NCBI RefSeq assembly: GCF_002095315.1
Contig: NZ_MLFN01000027.1
Location: forward strand, 1 to 52,156
Length of the DNA stretch: 52,156 nucleotides
Reading direction: 5' to 3'
Origin: Pantoea conspicua
GTDB taxonomy: Bacteria; Pseudomonadota; Gammaproteobacteria; Enterobacterales; Enterobacteriaceae
Shown: piece by piece, positions 42,332 to 52,156 of the stretch
Numbering within the stretch: the first letter of the stretch is position 1
Layout of the letters: each line of letters starts with the position of its first letter
Notes under the pieces: model-generated
Told to the model about the DNA's origin: nothing
Databases searched by the model: none
What the model saw: only the letters and a program-made list of their open reading frames with translations
Program-made: the position numbers and the translations under genes

Positions 42332-43240
42332 ATGGACCAAAAACGACTCACTCATCTGCGTCAGCTGGAGGCGGAGAGTATCCACATCATTCGCGAAGTG
42401 GCGGCAGAGTTCAGCAACCCGGTGATGATGTACTCCATCGGCAAAGATTCGTCGGTGATGCTGCATCTGGCGCGTAAAGCGTTCTTCCCAGGTACGCTGC
42501 CGTTCCCGCTGCTGCACGTGGATACCGGCTGGAAATTCCGTGAAATGTACGAGTTTCGCGATCGTACCGTGAAAGCGATGGGCGCCGAGCTGCTGGTTCA
42601 TCGCAACCCGGAAGGCGTGGCGATGGGCATCAACCCGTTTGTCCACGGCAGTGCCAAACACACCGACATCATGAAAACCGAAGGGCTGAAGCAGGCGCTG
42701 AATAAATATGGTTTTGATGCCGCCTTTGGTGGCGCACGCCGTGACGAAGAGAAGTCGCGCGCCAAAGAGCGCATCTACTCGTTCCGCGATCGCTTCCATC
42801 GCTGGGACCCGAAAAACCAGCGTCCTGAGCTGTGGCACAACTACAACGGCCAGATCAACAAGGGCGAAAGCATCCGCGTTTTCCCGCTGTCGAACTGGAC
42901 TGAACTGGATATCTGGCAGTACATCTTCCTGGAAAACATCGAGATCGTGCCGCTCTACCTCGCTGCGCCGCGTCCGGTGCTGGAACGCGATGGCATGCTG
43001 ATGATGATCGATGACGATCGTATCAATCTGCAGCCAGGTGAAATGATCAAACAGCGCATGGTGCGTTTCCGTACCCTCGGCTGCTGGCCGCTGACCGGCG
43101 CGGTGGAATCGGAGGCGCAAACGCTGCCGGAAATCATCGAAGAGATGCTGGTCTCCACCACCAGTGAGCGTCAGGGCCGCGTGATCGATCGCGATCAGTC
43201 CGGGTCGATGGAACTGAAAAAACGCCAGGGTTATTTCTAA
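42332..43240 (+). CDS. cysD: sulfate adenylyltransferase subunit 2
   Basis: CysD forms APS from sulfate and ATP, driven by GTP hydrolysis in its partner CysN. The 302-residue protein equals E. coli CysD. The PP-loop SIGKDSSVM is at 35-43, followed by [16 protein letters not shown] and [15 protein letters not shown]. It starts 9 bp after cysG and ends 11 bp before cysN in an operon-like arrangement. Confidence 0.97.
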   Translation: MDQKRLTHLRQLEAESIHIIREVAAEFSNPVMMYSIGKDSSVMLHLARKAFFPGTLPFPLLHVDTGWKFREMYEFRDRTVKAMGAELLVHRNPEGVAMGINPFVHGSAKHTDIMKTEGLKQALNKYGFDAAFGGARRDEEKSRAKERIYSFRDRFHRWDPKNQRPELWHNYNGQINKGESIRVFPLSNWTELDIWQYIFLENIEIVPLYLAAPRPVLERDGMLMMIDDDRINLQPGEMIKQRMVRFRTLGCWPLTGAVESEAQTLPEIIEEMLVSTTSERQGRVIDRDQSGSMELKKRQGYF

Positions 43241-43251
43241 GGAGACGCCAG

Positions 43252-44679
43252 ATGAATACCGTAATTGCACAACAGATTGCCGACCAGGGCGGCGTTGAAG
43301 CCTGGCTGACCGCACAACAACACAAGAGCCTGCTGCGTTTTCTCACCTGCGGCAGCGTCGATGATGGCAAAAGTACCCTGATTGGTCGCCTGCTGCACGA
43401 TACCCGGCAGATCTATGAAGATCAGCTCTCTTCGTTGCACAACGACAGTAAGCGTCACGGTACCCAGGGCGAGAAGCTCGATCTGGCGCTGCTGGTCGAT
43501 GGTTTGCAGGCCGAGCGTGAGCAGGGCATCACCATTGATGTGGCCTATCGCTATTTCTCCACCGAAAAGCGTAAATTTATTATCGCCGATACGCCGGGAC
43601 ATGAGCAGTACACTCGCAACATGGCGACCGGTGCCTCAACCTGCGATCTGGCGATCCTGCTGATCGATGCACGTAAAGGCGTTCTGGATCAGACCCGTCG
43701 TCATAGCTTTATCTCGACGCTGCTGGGGATCAAACACCTGGTGGTGGCAATCAATAAAATGGATCTGGTGGAGTACGATCAGGATCGCTACGAGCAGATC
43801 AAACAGGATTATCTCGATTTCGCCGCGCAGCTGCCGGACGATCTCGATATCCGTTTCGTGCCGATGTCGGCGCTGGAAGGGGATAACGTGGCGTCAGCCA
43901 GCCAGACCATGTCGTGGTACAGCGGTCCGACGCTGCTCGATGTGCTGGAAACGGTCGAACTGAAGCGCGTGGTCGATCATCAGCCGATGCGTTTCCCGGT
44001 ACAGTATGTCAACCGTCCGAACCTCGATTTCCGCGGCTACGCCGGGACGCTGGCCTCAGGCAGCGTGCAGGTTGGCCAGCGCGTGAAGGTGCTGCCATCC
44101 GGCGTCGAATCCAGCATTGCCCGCATTGTGACCTTTGATGGCGATCTGCAGCAAGCCGGAGCCGGTGAAGCGATTACCCTGGTATTGCAGGATGAGATTG
44201 ATATCAGCCGCGGCGATCTGCTGGTGGATGCCCGCGCTGAACTCAGCGCCGTACAGTCTGCCAGCGTGGATGTGGTGTGGATGGCGGAGCAGCCTTTGCA
44301 GGCCGGTCAGAGCTACGACATCAAAATCGCCGGTAAGAAAGCGCGTGGCCGGGTAGAGAAGGTGCTGCATCAGGTCGAGATCAACTCGCTGGAAACGCGT
44401 CAGGTTGATTCGTTGCCGCTCAACGGCATTGGTCTGATTGAGATGACCTTCGATGAGCCGATGGTGCTCGACAGCTATCGGGATAACCCGGTCACCGGCG
44501 GGATGATCTTTATTGATCGTCTGAGCAACGTCACCGTAGGTGCCGGCATGATTCATGAGCCGAAAACCGATGCGCCGGGTCATCAGGGTGAATTCAGTGC
44601 CTTTGAACTGGAACTGAATGCGCTGGTGCGCCGTCACTTCCCACACTGGAACGCGCGCGATCTGCTGGGCGGTCAATAA
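43252..44679 (+). CDS. cysN: sulfate adenylyltransferase subunit 1 (GTPase)
   Basis: CysN is an EF-Tu-like GTPase that activates CysD. The 475-residue protein has the P-loop GSVDDGKS at 34-41, the switch II motif DTPGH at about 113-117 and NKMD for guanine recognition. Two beta-barrel domains follow, including the [16 protein letters not shown] segment. The stop overlaps the cysC start by one base (TAATG), so translation is coupled. Confidence 0.97.
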   Translation: MNTVIAQQIADQGGVEAWLTAQQHKSLLRFLTCGSVDDGKSTLIGRLLHDTRQIYEDQLSSLHNDSKRHGTQGEKLDLALLVDGLQAEREQGITIDVAYRYFSTEKRKFIIADTPGHEQYTRNMATGASTCDLAILLIDARKGVLDQTRRHSFISTLLGIKHLVVAINKMDLVEYDQDRYEQIKQDYLDFAAQLPDDLDIRFVPMSALEGDNVASASQTMSWYSGPTLLDVLETVELKRVVDHQPMRFPVQYVNRPNLDFRGYAGTLASGSVQVGQRVKVLPSGVESSIARIVTFDGDLQQAGAGEAITLVLQDEIDISRGDLLVDARAELSAVQSASVDVVWMAEQPLQAGQSYDIKIAGKKARGRVEKVLHQVEINSLETRQVDSLPLNGIGLIEMTFDEPMVLDSYRDNPVTGGMIFIDRLSNVTVGAGMIHEPKTDAPGHQGEFSAFELELNALVRRHFPHWNARDLLGGQ

Positions 44680-45284
44680 TGGCCCGGCACGATGACAACG
44701 TGGTATGGCATGACCATCCGGTGACCCGCACCGCCCGCGAACAGCAGCACGGCCATCAGGGCGTGGTGTTGTGGTTCACCGGGCTGTCAGGCTCGGGGAA
44801 ATCCACCGTGGCGGGCGCGCTGGAGCAGGCGCTGCACCGCATTGGCGTCAGCACCTACCTGCTGGATGGCGACAATGTGCGTCATGGCTTGTGCCGCGAT
44901 CTCGGTTTCAGCGATGAAGACCGCAAAGAGAACATTCGTCGGGTCGGTGAAGTGGCGAAACTGATGGTGGACGCCGGGCTGGTGGTGCTGACCGCCTTTA
45001 TTTCGCCGCATCGCGCCGAACGTCAGATGGTTCGCGATCTGCTGGAGCCGGGGCAGTTTATTGAAGTCTTTGTGGATACGCCGCTGGCGGTGTGCGAAGC
45101 GCGCGATCCTAAAGGACTCTATCGCAAAGCACGCGCCGGTGAGCTGCGTAATTTCACCGGCATCGATAGCGTATACGAAGCACCGGAAAGCCCGGAAATC
45201 CAGCTGGATGGCGAACAATTGGTTACAAAACTTGCGGCCCAATTGTTAGACCTGCTGCGTGACCGCGATATCATCAGATCCTGA
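44679..45284 (+). CDS. cysC: adenylylsulfate kinase
   Basis: CysC phosphorylates APS to PAPS, the substrate of CysH. The 201-residue protein has the P-loop GLSGSGKS at 35-42, [16 protein letters not shown] near 64-79, [12 protein letters not shown] and the FISPHRAER motif with the serine known to be phosphorylated in E. coli. It is the last gene of cysG-cysDNC and is followed by a palindromic terminator. Confidence 0.97.
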   Translation: MARHDDNVVWHDHPVTRTAREQQHGHQGVVLWFTGLSGSGKSTVAGALEQALHRIGVSTYLLDGDNVRHGLCRDLGFSDEDRKENIRRVGEVAKLMVDAGLVVLTAFISPHRAERQMVRDLLEPGQFIEVFVDTPLAVCEARDPKGLYRKARAGELRNFTGIDSVYEAPESPEIQLDGEQLVTKLAAQLLDLLRDRDIIRS

Positions 45285-45291
45285 ACAGACA

Positions 45292-45317
45292 GCGGCAAAT
45301 CGACGTCGATTTGCCGC
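45292..45317 (+). terminator. palindromic terminator after cysC
   Basis: A perfect 26-bp palindrome (12-bp arms around CG at 45304-45305) begins 8 bases after the cysC stop. It is followed by CTTCG, without a T tract, so it is a probable 3'-end structure rather than a canonical intrinsic terminator. Confidence 0.6.
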
Positions 45318-45338
45318 CTTCGCGTCAACAGGACCTCT

Positions 45339-45659
45339 ATGCAGAACATCACTCCCATGCTGGCTCGTAAAGATGAAAGCACCCCGGACGAGCCGCGTTC
45401 GTCACTGCCGGGCGGCATCATCGGCTTTTTCGCCTACTGGTGCGCGCTGGCTATCCCCTTCCTGTTGTACGGCTCTAACACCCTGTTTTTCTTTCTCTAT
45501 ACCTGGCCGTTCTTCCTTGCACTGCTGCCGGTGTCGGTGCTGATGGGCATCGCGCTTAACACGCTGCTGCGCGGACAACTGTTGTGGACCACGCTCGCCA
45601 CGGTCATTCTGGTGATTTGCCTGTTCTGGTTAATGTTCTCCTTTCTCTCCGGCTGGTAA
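45339..45659 (+). CDS. ygbE: DUF3561 family inner-membrane protein YgbE
   Basis: This 106-residue protein (E. coli YgbE 107) has a polar N-terminus of about 25 residues followed by three predicted membrane helices: about 26-45, 50-74 and 82-102. The family has no known function. It lies between cysC and ftsB as in E. coli. The ribosome site before the ATG is AGGAC. Confidence 0.9.
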   Translation: MQNITPMLARKDESTPDEPRSSLPGGIIGFFAYWCALAIPFLLYGSNTLFFFLYTWPFFLALLPVSVLMGIALNTLLRGQLLWTTLATVILVICLFWLMFSFLSGW

Positions 45660-45837
45660 CCCTCTCGTGCCACCGTGCTGATGTGCAAACGCATCGGCAG
45701 GTTACAAAACTTTTCCCGTCTGGTTACCCCGCTGATTCATATTTTATGCAGACGCGCAGCAAAGCGCGCCATTTTCGCCACTGGTGTGGAGTCCTGTGCA
45801 AAGTTATGGGATGATTGGGCCGTTTTTAGGGGGCGGG

Positions 45838-46155
45838 ATGGGAAAACTGACGTTACTGCTATTGGTGCTGCTTGGCTGGCTGCAATATTCATTGTGGCTG
45901 GGAAAAAATGGCATCCATGACTATACGCGCGTCAATGATGACGTCGCGGTGCAACAGGCGAATAACGCCAAACTGAAATCGCGTAACGATCAGCTGTTTG
46001 CCGAAATTGACGATCTCAATGGCGGCTCTGAAGCGATCGAAGAACGCGCACGCAATGAATTGGGCATGATCAAACCCGGTGAAACCTTCTATCGCCTGGT
46101 GCCTGACCAGAACAAACGCAACGCGCAACAAGCAGCGCTTAACCAACAACGATAA
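45838..46155 (+). CDS. ftsB: cell division protein FtsB
   Basis: FtsB forms the FtsQLB complex that activates septal peptidoglycan synthesis by FtsWI. The chosen ATG gives 105 residues (E. coli 103). A short N-terminus leads into one membrane helix (about 3-20), a periplasmic coiled coil (about 28-70, [21 protein letters not shown]), and the conserved [17 protein letters not shown]. The first codon lies within a G-rich ribosome-site region. The in-frame upstream stretch to 45784 is not conserved. ispD follows 3 bp later. Confidence 0.95.
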   Translation: MGKLTLLLLVLLGWLQYSLWLGKNGIHDYTRVNDDVAVQQANNAKLKSRNDQLFAEIDDLNGGSEAIEERARNELGMIKPGETFYRLVPDQNKRNAQQAALNQQR

Positions 46156-46158
46156 AAC

Positions 46159-46875
46159 ATGAACAATCTGTCCACCCTTGCGGATGTGATTGCCGTGGTG
46201 CCCGCTGCCGGAATTGGCAGCCGCATGCAGGCAACCTGTCCTAAGCAGTATCTGACGATTGGTCAGCACACCCTTCTGGAACACAGCATTGCACGCCTGT
46301 TTTCCCATCCCGCTATCAAACAGGTGATTGTCGCCCTGAGCCCCGATGATAGGCATTTTGCCGCGCTGCCGCTGGCACGGGATCCGCGCGTATTGCAGGT
46401 GACCGGCGGTGAAACGCGTGCGGAGTCGGTGCTGGCCGGATTGCAGGCTGCCCAGGGCGCCTCATGGGTACTGGTGCACGATGCGGCGCGTCCCTGTCTG
46501 CATCCGGACGATCTTCAGCATCTGCTGAGCGTGCGTCAGCAGAGCCGCGTCGGTGGCATTCTCGCGGCACCGGTGCGTGACACCATGAAACGGGGCGAGC
46601 CGGGTAAAGCGGCCATCGCCCATACCGTCGAGCGTGAGGATCTGTGGCACGCTTTAACGCCGCAATTTTTCCCGCACGCGTTGCTCACTGCCTGCCTGAC
46701 GCGCGCACTGGCTGAAGGCGCCACCATCACGGATGAGGCGTCGGCGCTGGAGTATTGTGGCTACCATCCGGTGCTGGTGAGCGGACGCAGCGATAACATC
46801 AAAGTTACCCGGCCAGAAGATCTGGCGCTGGCGGCTTTTTATCTCAGTCAGATTCAATTAAAGGAGAGCGCATAA
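46159..46875 (+). CDS. ispD: 2-C-methyl-D-erythritol 4-phosphate cytidylyltransferase
   Basis: IspD joins CTP and MEP to CDP-ME in the non-mevalonate isoprenoid pathway. The 238-residue protein has the CTP-binding [11 protein letters not shown] (about 13-23) with the PKQY segment at 28-31, VHDAARP near 105-111 and TDEASALEY. It overlaps ispF by one base. The ftsB-ispD-ispF-truD order is the enterobacterial standard. Confidence 0.97.
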   Translation: MNNLSTLADVIAVVPAAGIGSRMQATCPKQYLTIGQHTLLEHSIARLFSHPAIKQVIVALSPDDRHFAALPLARDPRVLQVTGGETRAESVLAGLQAAQGASWVLVHDAARPCLHPDDLQHLLSVRQQSRVGGILAAPVRDTMKRGEPGKAAIAHTVEREDLWHALTPQFFPHALLTACLTRALAEGATITDEASALEYCGYHPVLVSGRSDNIKVTRPEDLALAAFYLSQIQLKESA

Positions 46876-47357
46876 TGCGTATCGGTCACGGTTTTGACGT
46901 TCACGCCTTCGGTGGAGAGGGTCCGCTGGTGATTGGCGGCGTGCGAATCCCGTTTGAACAGGGATTTATCGCCCACTCTGATGGCGATGTCGCGCTGCAT
47001 GCGCTGACTGACGCGCTGTTAGGTGCGGTGGCAATGGGCGACATTGGTAAGCTGTTCCCGGATACCGATCCCGCTTTTAAAGGGGCCGACAGCCGCGGTT
47101 TGCTGCGTGAAGCCTGGCGTCGTATCGAAGCCAAAGGCTATCGCATCGGCAACGTCGATGTGACCCTGATTGCCCAGGCACCCAAAATGCTGCCGCACGT
47201 GCCACAGATGCGCATCAATATTGCCGAAGATCTCGGCTGCCATATGGATGCGGTTAACGTTAAAGCGACCACCACCGAGAAGCTCGGCTTCACCGGTCGT
47301 GGCGAAGGGATCGCCTGTGAGGCGGTAGCCCTGTTGCTCAAAGCTGACAGCCAGTGA
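46875..47357 (+). CDS. ispF: 2-C-methyl-D-erythritol 2,4-cyclodiphosphate synthase
   Basis: IspF cyclises CDP-ME 2-phosphate to MEcPP with loss of CMP. The 160-residue protein has zinc ligands Asp8, His10 (GHGFDVH) and His42 ([11 protein letters not shown] region), plus [17 protein letters not shown] near the C-terminus. Start and stop overlap ispD and truD, which implies coupled translation. Confidence 0.97.
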   Translation: MRIGHGFDVHAFGGEGPLVIGGVRIPFEQGFIAHSDGDVALHALTDALLGAVAMGDIGKLFPDTDPAFKGADSRGLLREAWRRIEAKGYRIGNVDVTLIAQAPKMLPHVPQMRINIAEDLGCHMDAVNVKATTTEKLGFTGRGEGIACEAVALLLKADSQ

Positions 47358-48394
47358 TGCTGCACTATCTGCACGGCGCGCCTGCCGCAACCGGCGTGAT
47401 CAAAGCTAACCCGGAAGATTTCGTGGTGGTAGAAGATCTCGGTTATGGCGCGGACGGGGAAGGCGAACATCTGCTGGTGCGCATCCGCAAAGTGGGTGCC
47501 AATACCCGCTTTGTCGCAGAGGCGCTGGCGAAGTATCTCGGCATACATCAGCGTGATATGAGCTACGCCGGCATGAAAGATCGTCATGCGGTGACCGAGC
47601 AGACGCTCTGTTTTCGCCTGCCGGGCAATGCGATGCCGGATCTGCGCGGCTTTGCGCTGGAAGGGATAGAGATCCTTGAGGTGGTGCGCCACAAGCGTAA
47701 GCTGCGCATCGGTGCGCTGGCGGGCAATGCGTTCCGTCTGGTGATCCGCCAGATCAGCGATCGTGATGCAGTGGAAACCCGTCTGGCGCAGATACGCGAT
47801 GCCGGCGTGCCTAACTATTTTGGTGAACAGCGTTTTGGCCGCAACGGCAACAACCTGATCATGGCGGAGAAATGGGCGCGCAATGAGATTGTGATGCGCG
47901 ATCGTAACAAGCGCAGCCTGCTACTGTCAGCGGCGCGCAGCGCCCTGTTTAATCAGGTCACCAGTGCGCGTCTGCAACAGCAGGGCGGACTCAGCCAGGT
48001 GATGAGCGGCGATGCGCTGCAGCTCACCGGACGGGGCAGCTGGTTTGTCGCTCAGCCTGAGGAGCTCGACTCACTGCAGGCCCGCGTCGATCAACACGAA
48101 TTGCGCATCACGGCTCCGTTGCCAGGCTGTGGCGAGGCCGGACCGCAGGCGGATGCGCTGGCGTTTGAACAGCAGGCGCTGGCGGATGCCACTCTCTTGC
48201 TTAGCCTGCTCACGCGCGAGCGCGTCGATGCCGCCCGCCGCGCGATGCTGGTGGTGCCTCGCGATCTGAGCTGGAACTGGTGGGATGAGGTGACGCTGGA
48301 GATGGCCTTCTGGCTTCCCGCCGGCAGCTTTGCTACCAGCGTGGTCAGAGAGCTGCTGACCCAGACTGATGCGCTGGATAATATTGACGAGTAA
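47357..48394 (+). CDS. truD: tRNA pseudouridine(13) synthase
   Basis: TruD makes pseudouridine 13 in tRNA-Glu. From the ATG at 47357, which shares its first base with the ispF stop, it has 345 residues (E. coli 349). A GTG one codon upstream could also be used. The catalytic Asp75 is in [25 protein letters not shown] and [15 protein letters not shown] are family signatures. In E. coli surE overlaps or abuts truD; here a 190-bp gap follows. Confidence 0.95.
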   Translation: MLHYLHGAPAATGVIKANPEDFVVVEDLGYGADGEGEHLLVRIRKVGANTRFVAEALAKYLGIHQRDMSYAGMKDRHAVTEQTLCFRLPGNAMPDLRGFALEGIEILEVVRHKRKLRIGALAGNAFRLVIRQISDRDAVETRLAQIRDAGVPNYFGEQRFGRNGNNLIMAEKWARNEIVMRDRNKRSLLLSAARSALFNQVTSARLQQQGGLSQVMSGDALQLTGRGSWFVAQPEELDSLQARVDQHELRITAPLPGCGEAGPQADALAFEQQALADATLLLSLLTRERVDAARRAMLVVPRDLSWNWWDEVTLEMAFWLPAGSFATSVVRELLTQTDALDNIDE

Positions 48395-48400
48395 TCCCTG

Positions 48401-48433
48401 CTGCAACATTACCCTGAATGTGGGTATTGTTGC
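48401..48433 (+). repeat. imperfect inverted repeat after truD
   Basis: Two 12-base arms (GCAACATTACCC and GGGTATTGTTGC, one mismatch) flank a short loop about 7 bases after the truD stop. It is a plausible transcript end without a T tract. It sits in the 190-bp gap before surE, which otherwise holds only a TTGCAT/ATGCAA pair around 48480. Confidence 0.45.
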
Positions 48434-48584
48434 GGCAAACCCCCGCAGTAGTATGATTTACGCCTACCACTTCCTTGCATGCCTCGCTAGAATGCAAAAA
48501 TCGCTGTCCGGTCTTCACCTGTTGCCATGCTGTTTAAACGGGTCCTGTCACGGCGACCAGTCGAATAGAAAAAGGTCAGAATAA

Positions 48585-49346
48585 ATGCGGATATTGCTCA
48601 GCAACGATGACGGCATTCACGCGCCAGGTATTCAAACGCTGGCGAAAGCCCTGCGGCACTTTGCTGAGGTGCAGGTGGTTGCGCCCGATCGTAACCGAAG
48701 CGGCGCGTCGAACTCATTAACGCTGGAAACGCCGCTGCGCACCTTTACTCATGAGAATGGGGATATTGCGGTGCAGATGGGCACGCCGACAGACTGCGTT
48801 TATCTCGGCGTCAATGCGCTGATGCAGCCCCGTCCCGACATTGTGGTGTCGGGAATCAATGCCGGTCCCAACCTGGGTGATGATGTGATCTATTCCGGCA
48901 CGGTGGCGGCGGCAATGGAAGGGCGTCACCTGGGTCTGCCTGCGGTAGCGGTCTCGCTCAATGGTTATCAGCATTATGCGACAGCGGCGGCGGTGACCTG
49001 CGCTATTCTCAAGGCGCTGACGCAGCAACCGCTGCGCACCGGCCGCATTCTTAACATCAACGTACCAGACCTGCCGCTGGCCGAGCTGAAAGGCATCCGC
49101 GTGACGCGCTGTGGCAGCCGGCATCCTGCCGATCAGGTTATCGCCCAGCAGGACCCGCGCGGCAATACCCTCTACTGGATTGGGCCGCCGGGGGAAAAAC
49201 TGGATGCCGGTCCGGATACCGATTTTGCGGCGGTTGATCAGGGTTATGTCTCGGTAACTGCGCTGCATGTCGACCTGACCGCACACAGCGCCCAGGATGT
49301 CCTGAATGAGTGGCTGGCTAAAGCTGAGGTGAACCTGGCATGGTGA
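48585..49346 (+). CDS. surE: 5'/3'-nucleotidase SurE
   Basis: SurE is a stationary-phase survival phosphatase acting on nucleoside monophosphates and short polyphosphate. The 253-residue protein begins [10 protein letters not shown] with the metal ligands Asp8 and Asp9. It has the family segments [11 protein letters not shown] (Ser39) and [21 protein letters not shown]. An AAAAAGG site precedes the ATG. It overlaps pcm by 7 bp, as in other enterobacteria, and leads to nlpD and rpoS. Confidence 0.97.
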   Translation: MRILLSNDDGIHAPGIQTLAKALRHFAEVQVVAPDRNRSGASNSLTLETPLRTFTHENGDIAVQMGTPTDCVYLGVNALMQPRPDIVVSGINAGPNLGDDVIYSGTVAAAMEGRHLGLPAVAVSLNGYQHYATAAAVTCAILKALTQQPLRTGRILNINVPDLPLAELKGIRVTRCGSRHPADQVIAQQDPRGNTLYWIGPPGEKLDAGPDTDFAAVDQGYVSVTALHVDLTAHSAQDVLNEWLAKAEVNLAW

Positions 49347-49966
49347 ATCGGCGTATTGAGACATTGCTGTCACAACTGCGTCAGCAGGGGATTGATGACG
49401 AGAACCTGCTGAAAGCCATCAGCGATGTGCCGCGTGAACGTTTTATCGACGAAGCCTTTGAACACAAGGCCTGGGATAATGTGGCCCTGCCGATCGGCTC
49501 CGGCCAGACTATTTCACAACCTTATATGGTGGCGCGAATGACGGCGCTGCTGGAACTGAATCCGCATTCCCGGGTGCTGGAGATTGGCACCGGTTCTGGC
49601 TACCAGACGGCAATTCTCGCTCACCTGGTGGATCACGTCTATTCGGTTGAACGTATCAAAGGGTTGCAGTGGCAGGCTAAGCGCCGTCTGAAACAGCTCG
49701 ATCTGCACAATGTCTCGACCCGGCATGGCGATGGCTGGCAGGGCTGGCCGTCGCGCGGGCCGTTCGACGCCATCATTGTTACCGCGGCCCCGCCAGAAAT
49801 TCCGATTGCGCTGATAGCGCAACTGGCAGAAGGCGGCATTATGGTGCTGCCGGTCGGCGAAGATCAGCAGGTACTGAAACGTCTGCGCCGTCAGGGCGAA
49901 GAAATTATTGAAGAGACGATTGAGCCGGTACGGTTTGTGCCGCTGGTTCAGGGCGATCTAGCCTGA
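49340..49966 (+). CDS. pcm: protein-L-isoaspartate O-methyltransferase
   Basis: Pcm methylates isoaspartyl residues to start repair of aged proteins. The 208-residue protein (E. coli 208) has the family-specific [13 protein letters not shown] (about 53-65) containing the active-site Ser/Thr region, and the SAM motif [13 protein letters not shown] at 79-91. It overlaps surE. The surE-pcm-nlpD-rpoS cluster serves stationary-phase survival. Confidence 0.97.
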   Translation: MVNRRIETLLSQLRQQGIDDENLLKAISDVPRERFIDEAFEHKAWDNVALPIGSGQTISQPYMVARMTALLELNPHSRVLEIGTGSGYQTAILAHLVDHVYSVERIKGLQWQAKRRLKQLDLHNVSTRHGDGWQGWPSRGPFDAIIVTAAPPEIPIALIAQLAEGGIMVLPVGEDQQVLKRLRRQGEEIIEETIEPVRFVPLVQGDLA

Positions 49967-50128
49967 CCGGCTTCGTATTTCTTCACAACTGTTTCATAGC
50001 ACCACGTACTTGATATTGTTACTATCCAATTTAATTAACAAAAACGCAGATTTTATCGCGCCGCGCAGAGCATTCTGCTGGCAAGTACAGTGAAACAGGT
50101 ACATCAGGGTTGCCATCACGGGGGATCA

Positions 50129-51229
50129 ATGAGCACGGGAAGCACAATTTTTCAGTTACGCCGTCTGGCGGCGCTTTCACTGGTAGGTTTTTGGCTGGCA
50201 GGCTGTAGCTCCAGCGACAACACACAAGCACCCATTAGCCGCGTTGGTGATGGCGGCGGCATGAGCAGTAGCCAGAGTGGCGCAGCAAGCGCCTCTGGTG
50301 GTGTCCCTGCGATGCCCTCACAGGGAGGAATGTTAAGCGGAAGTGCAGCATCTGCGTCTGGCAATGGCGGAATGATTAGTGCCAATAATAATGTGGAGAC
50401 GCAGAATGGCCGAATCGTGTACAACTGCAGTTATCAGAATATTCCTAAAGGTAGCTACTCCGGCGAAACATATACCGTAAAACGTGGCGATACGTTGTTT
50501 TACATCGCCTGGATTACCGGCAACGATTTCCGCGATTTAGCCCAGCGTAACAACGTTCCGGCGCCTTACAGCCTGAATGTCGGGCAAACTTTGCAGATTG
50601 GTAACGGTTCCGGTCAGCCGATCACTGGCGGTAATGCCATTACCGTTGCTGATGCAACGCAGGGTGGTGTCCCGGCTACGCCACAAATTAAATCTGCCGC
50701 TGTTGCACAGCAACCTGTTATTACGTATTCTGATGATTCGGATAATTCGAGCGGCAGTAAACTATTGCCTTCGAAAGGAGCAAATGTTGCAACGACAACA
50801 GCTCCAGTGGTTACCGCACCCCCAACGGTTAGCAGCACAACCAATAGCTCGACACCAGTAGGAAGCTGGCGTTGGCCGACCGATGGGAAGATTATCGATA
50901 ACTTCTCTGCTGCTGAAGGCGGCAATAAAGGTATCGATATCGCCGGAACGCGTGGACAGTCTGTGGTCGCTACCGCTTCAGGAAGGGTGGTGTACGCAGG
51001 TAACGCGCTCCGCGGTTACGGTAATCTGATCATCATCAAACACAATGATGATTACCTGAGTGCCTACGCCCATAACGATACAATGCTGGTCCGGGAACAA
51101 CAGGAAGTTAAGGCGGGGCAGAAAATCGCAACCATGGGTAGCACCGGAACCAGTTCAGTAAGATTGCACTTTGAAATTCGTTACAAGGGGAAATCCGTAA
51201 ACCCGTTGCGTTATTTACCGCAGCGATAA
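50129..51229 (+). CDS. nlpD: NlpD, lipoprotein activator of amidase AmiC
   Basis: NlpD is an outer-membrane lipoprotein recruited to the septum, where it activates AmiC. The 366-residue product has a lipobox with Cys26 (LAGC), a Gly/Ser/Ala/Met linker (about 39-88), a LysM domain (about 114-158, [18 protein letters not shown]), a Thr/Ser/Val-rich spacer and a LytM domain (about 258-366). The LytM motif reads GNKGIDIAG, lacking the metal-binding His of active M23 enzymes, as expected for an activator. The ATG at 50129 follows GGGGGAT. The GTG-started extension to 50090 is unlikely. The main rpoS promoter is expected inside this gene. Confidence 0.95.
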   Translation: MSTGSTIFQLRRLAALSLVGFWLAGCSSSDNTQAPISRVGDGGGMSSSQSGAASASGGVPAMPSQGGMLSGSAASASGNGGMISANNNVETQNGRIVYNCSYQNIPKGSYSGETYTVKRGDTLFYIAWITGNDFRDLAQRNNVPAPYSLNVGQTLQIGNGSGQPITGGNAITVADATQGGVPATPQIKSAAVAQQPVITYSDDSDNSSGSKLLPSKGANVATTTAPVVTAPPTVSSTTNSSTPVGSWRWPTDGKIIDNFSAAEGGNKGIDIAGTRGQSVVATASGRVVYAGNALRGYGNLIIIKHNDDYLSAYAHNDTMLVREQQEVKAGQKIATMGSTGTSSVRLHFEIRYKGKSVNPLRYLPQR

Positions 51230-51232
51230 TCC

Positions 51233-51280
51233 GGCAGAACGCACTTTTTGATGTTCTGCCTGGAATCACGGGTAGGAGCC
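51233..51280 (+). promoter_or_regulatory. rpoS mRNA leader hairpin and ribosome site
   Basis: A perfect 8-bp stem (51233-51240 with 51253-51260) is followed by ATCACGGGTAGGAGCC ahead of the rpoS ATG. The latter is nearly identical to the E. coli rpoS translation-initiation region. In E. coli this leader pairs with upstream sequence and is opened by DsrA, RprA and ArcZ with Hfq. The sRNA-pairing part lies inside nlpD. Confidence 0.7.
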
Positions 51281-51284
51281 GCTT

Positions 51285-52156
51285 ATGAGCCAGAATACGC
51301 TGAAAGTAAACGAGTTACATGAGAACGCGGAATTCGAGGAGAATGGAGCAGAGGTTTTTGATGAGAAGGCTCTCGTCGAAAACGAACCTGGTGATAACGA
51401 CGTAGCGGAAGAAGAGTTGTTATCACAGGGTGCGACGCAACGTGTATTAGATGCGACGCAGCTCTATCTCGGGGAGATTGGCTATTCTCCGTTGTTAACG
51501 GCAGAGGAAGAAGTGCTCTTCGCTCGCCGTGCATTGCGAGGTGACATCCCTTCCCGTCGCCGCATGATCGAAAGTAACTTACGTCTGGTGGTTAAGATCG
51601 CCCGTCGTTACAGCAATCGTGGTTTAGCACTGCTGGACCTGATTGAAGAAGGTAACCTCGGCCTGATCCGTGCCGTTGAGAAGTTTGACCCGGAGCGCGG
51701 GTTCCGTTTCTCAACTTACGCCACCTGGTGGATTCGTCAGACTATTGAACGGGCGATCATGAATCAAACCCGTACCATTCGTCTGCCAATTCATATTGTT
51801 AAAGAACTGAACGTTTATCTGCGTACTGCGCGTGAACTCTCCCACAAGCTTGACCACGAGCCAAGCGCGGAAGAGATCGCCGAGCAGCTGGATAAACCGG
51901 TTGATGACGTAAGCCGTATGTTGCGTCTCAACGAACGCATCACTTCAGTTGATACGCCATTAGGCGGAGATTCTGAAAAAGCGTTGCTGGATATTCTGGC
52001 CGATGAAAAAGACAACGGACCGGAAGACACCACGCAAGACGATGATATGAAACAGAGCATCGTTAAGTGGCTGTTTGAACTGAACGCTAAGCAGCGTGAA
52101 GTGCTGGCACGTCGTTTCGGCCTGTTAGGCTATGAAGCGGCAACGCTTGAAGAGGC
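51285..52156 (+). CDS. rpoS: RNA polymerase sigma factor RpoS (3' end beyond window)
   Basis: RpoS (sigma 38) directs stationary-phase and general stress transcription. The first 290 codons are present with no stop before the window ends. Visible are region 1 ([20 protein letters not shown]), region 2 with the -10 recognition segment ([19 protein letters not shown]), region 3 ([20 protein letters not shown]) and the start of region 4 ([15 protein letters not shown]). An AGGAG site precedes the ATG at 51285. The frame is intact in the visible part, which matters because rpoS is often lost in culture. Confidence 0.97.
   Translation, partial: MSQNTLKVNELHENAEFEENGAEVFDEKALVENEPGDNDVAEEELLSQGATQRVLDATQLYLGEIGYSPLLTAEEEVLFARRALRGDIPSRRRMIESNLRLVVKIARRYSNRGLALLDLIEEGNLGLIRAVEKFDPERGFRFSTYATWWIRQTIERAIMNQTRTIRLPIHIVKELNVYLRTARELSHKLDHEPSAEEIAEQLDKPVDDVSRMLRLNERITSVDTPLGGDSEKALLDILADEKDNGPEDTTQDDDMKQSIVKWLFELNAKQREVLARRFGLLGYEAATLEE

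Noticed and set aside
42173..43315. 380-codon open frame antisense to cysD
   Set aside because: Covers a fully conserved cysD; shadow frame.

Overview
The window is a gene-dense stretch of an Enterobacterales chromosome. Protein sequences and gene order follow the Escherichia coli 57-62 min region (metZWV-mltA ... rpoS) closely, but with gains and losses. The fuc, sdaCB, mazEF and CRISPR-cas blocks are missing, cysG heads the cysDNC operon, and the galactarate genes have joined the glucarate genes. The overall character suggests Erwiniaceae (Pantoea/Erwinia type). That assignment is inference from gene content and remembered homologues, not from a database search. Both ends are mid-locus: an initiator tRNA-Met at the left edge and a truncated rpoS at the right edge.

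Layout. 1-4.4 kb: tRNA-fMet(-), mltA, tcdA and the csdA-csdE sulfur-transfer pair, and the ygdI lipoprotein. 4.4-5.6 kb: GcvB sRNA, divergent from a frameshifted gcvA. 5.7-11 kb: ygdD-rlmM, xni, ppnN and queF, with syd divergent from queF. 11.0-11.5 kb: the CsrB sRNA with an upstream UvrY (GacA) box. 11.5-13.1 kb: yqcC-truC-yqcA. 13.2-22.4 kb: a complete D-glucarate/galactarate pathway (garD divergent from gudP-gudX-gudD-garL-garR-garK). 22.5-25.2 kb: barA with a frameshift that cuts off its HPt domain. 25.3-33 kb: rlmD, relA, mazG, pyrG, eno. 33.4-34.6 kb: queE and a frameshifted queD. 34.9-45.3 kb: assimilatory sulfate reduction (cysJIH; cysG-cysDNC) with a YciI-like gene and iap between. 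45.3-52.2 kb: ygbE, ftsB-ispD-ispF-truD, surE-pcm, nlpD, rpoS.

How it works together. Several global regulators lie here: GcvA/GcvB (glycine and amino-acid uptake), BarA with its downstream RNA CsrB (carbon storage), RelA (ppGpp) and RpoS (stationary phase). The metabolic core is sulfate to sulfide (CysDNC, CysH, CysJI, with the CysG siroheme) and sugar diacids to 2-phosphoglycerate (GudP uptake, GarD/GudD dehydration, GarL cleavage, GarR reduction, GarK phosphorylation). The latter feeds enolase, which is also in the window. Three queuosine genes (queF, queE, queD) and several RNA-modification genes (tcdA, rlmM, truC, rlmD, truD) are also present.

Most notable observations. (1) Three otherwise intact conserved genes (gcvA, barA, queD) each carry a one-base indel, which is either consensus error or recent loss of function. 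(2) The two sRNA genes csrB and gcvB can be recognised by sequence and synteny. (3) The gar and gud pathways form one locus. (4) Four perfect hairpins lie in tandem between eno and queE. I see no convincing new defence, mobile or biosynthetic system; nearly everything is conserved core genome.
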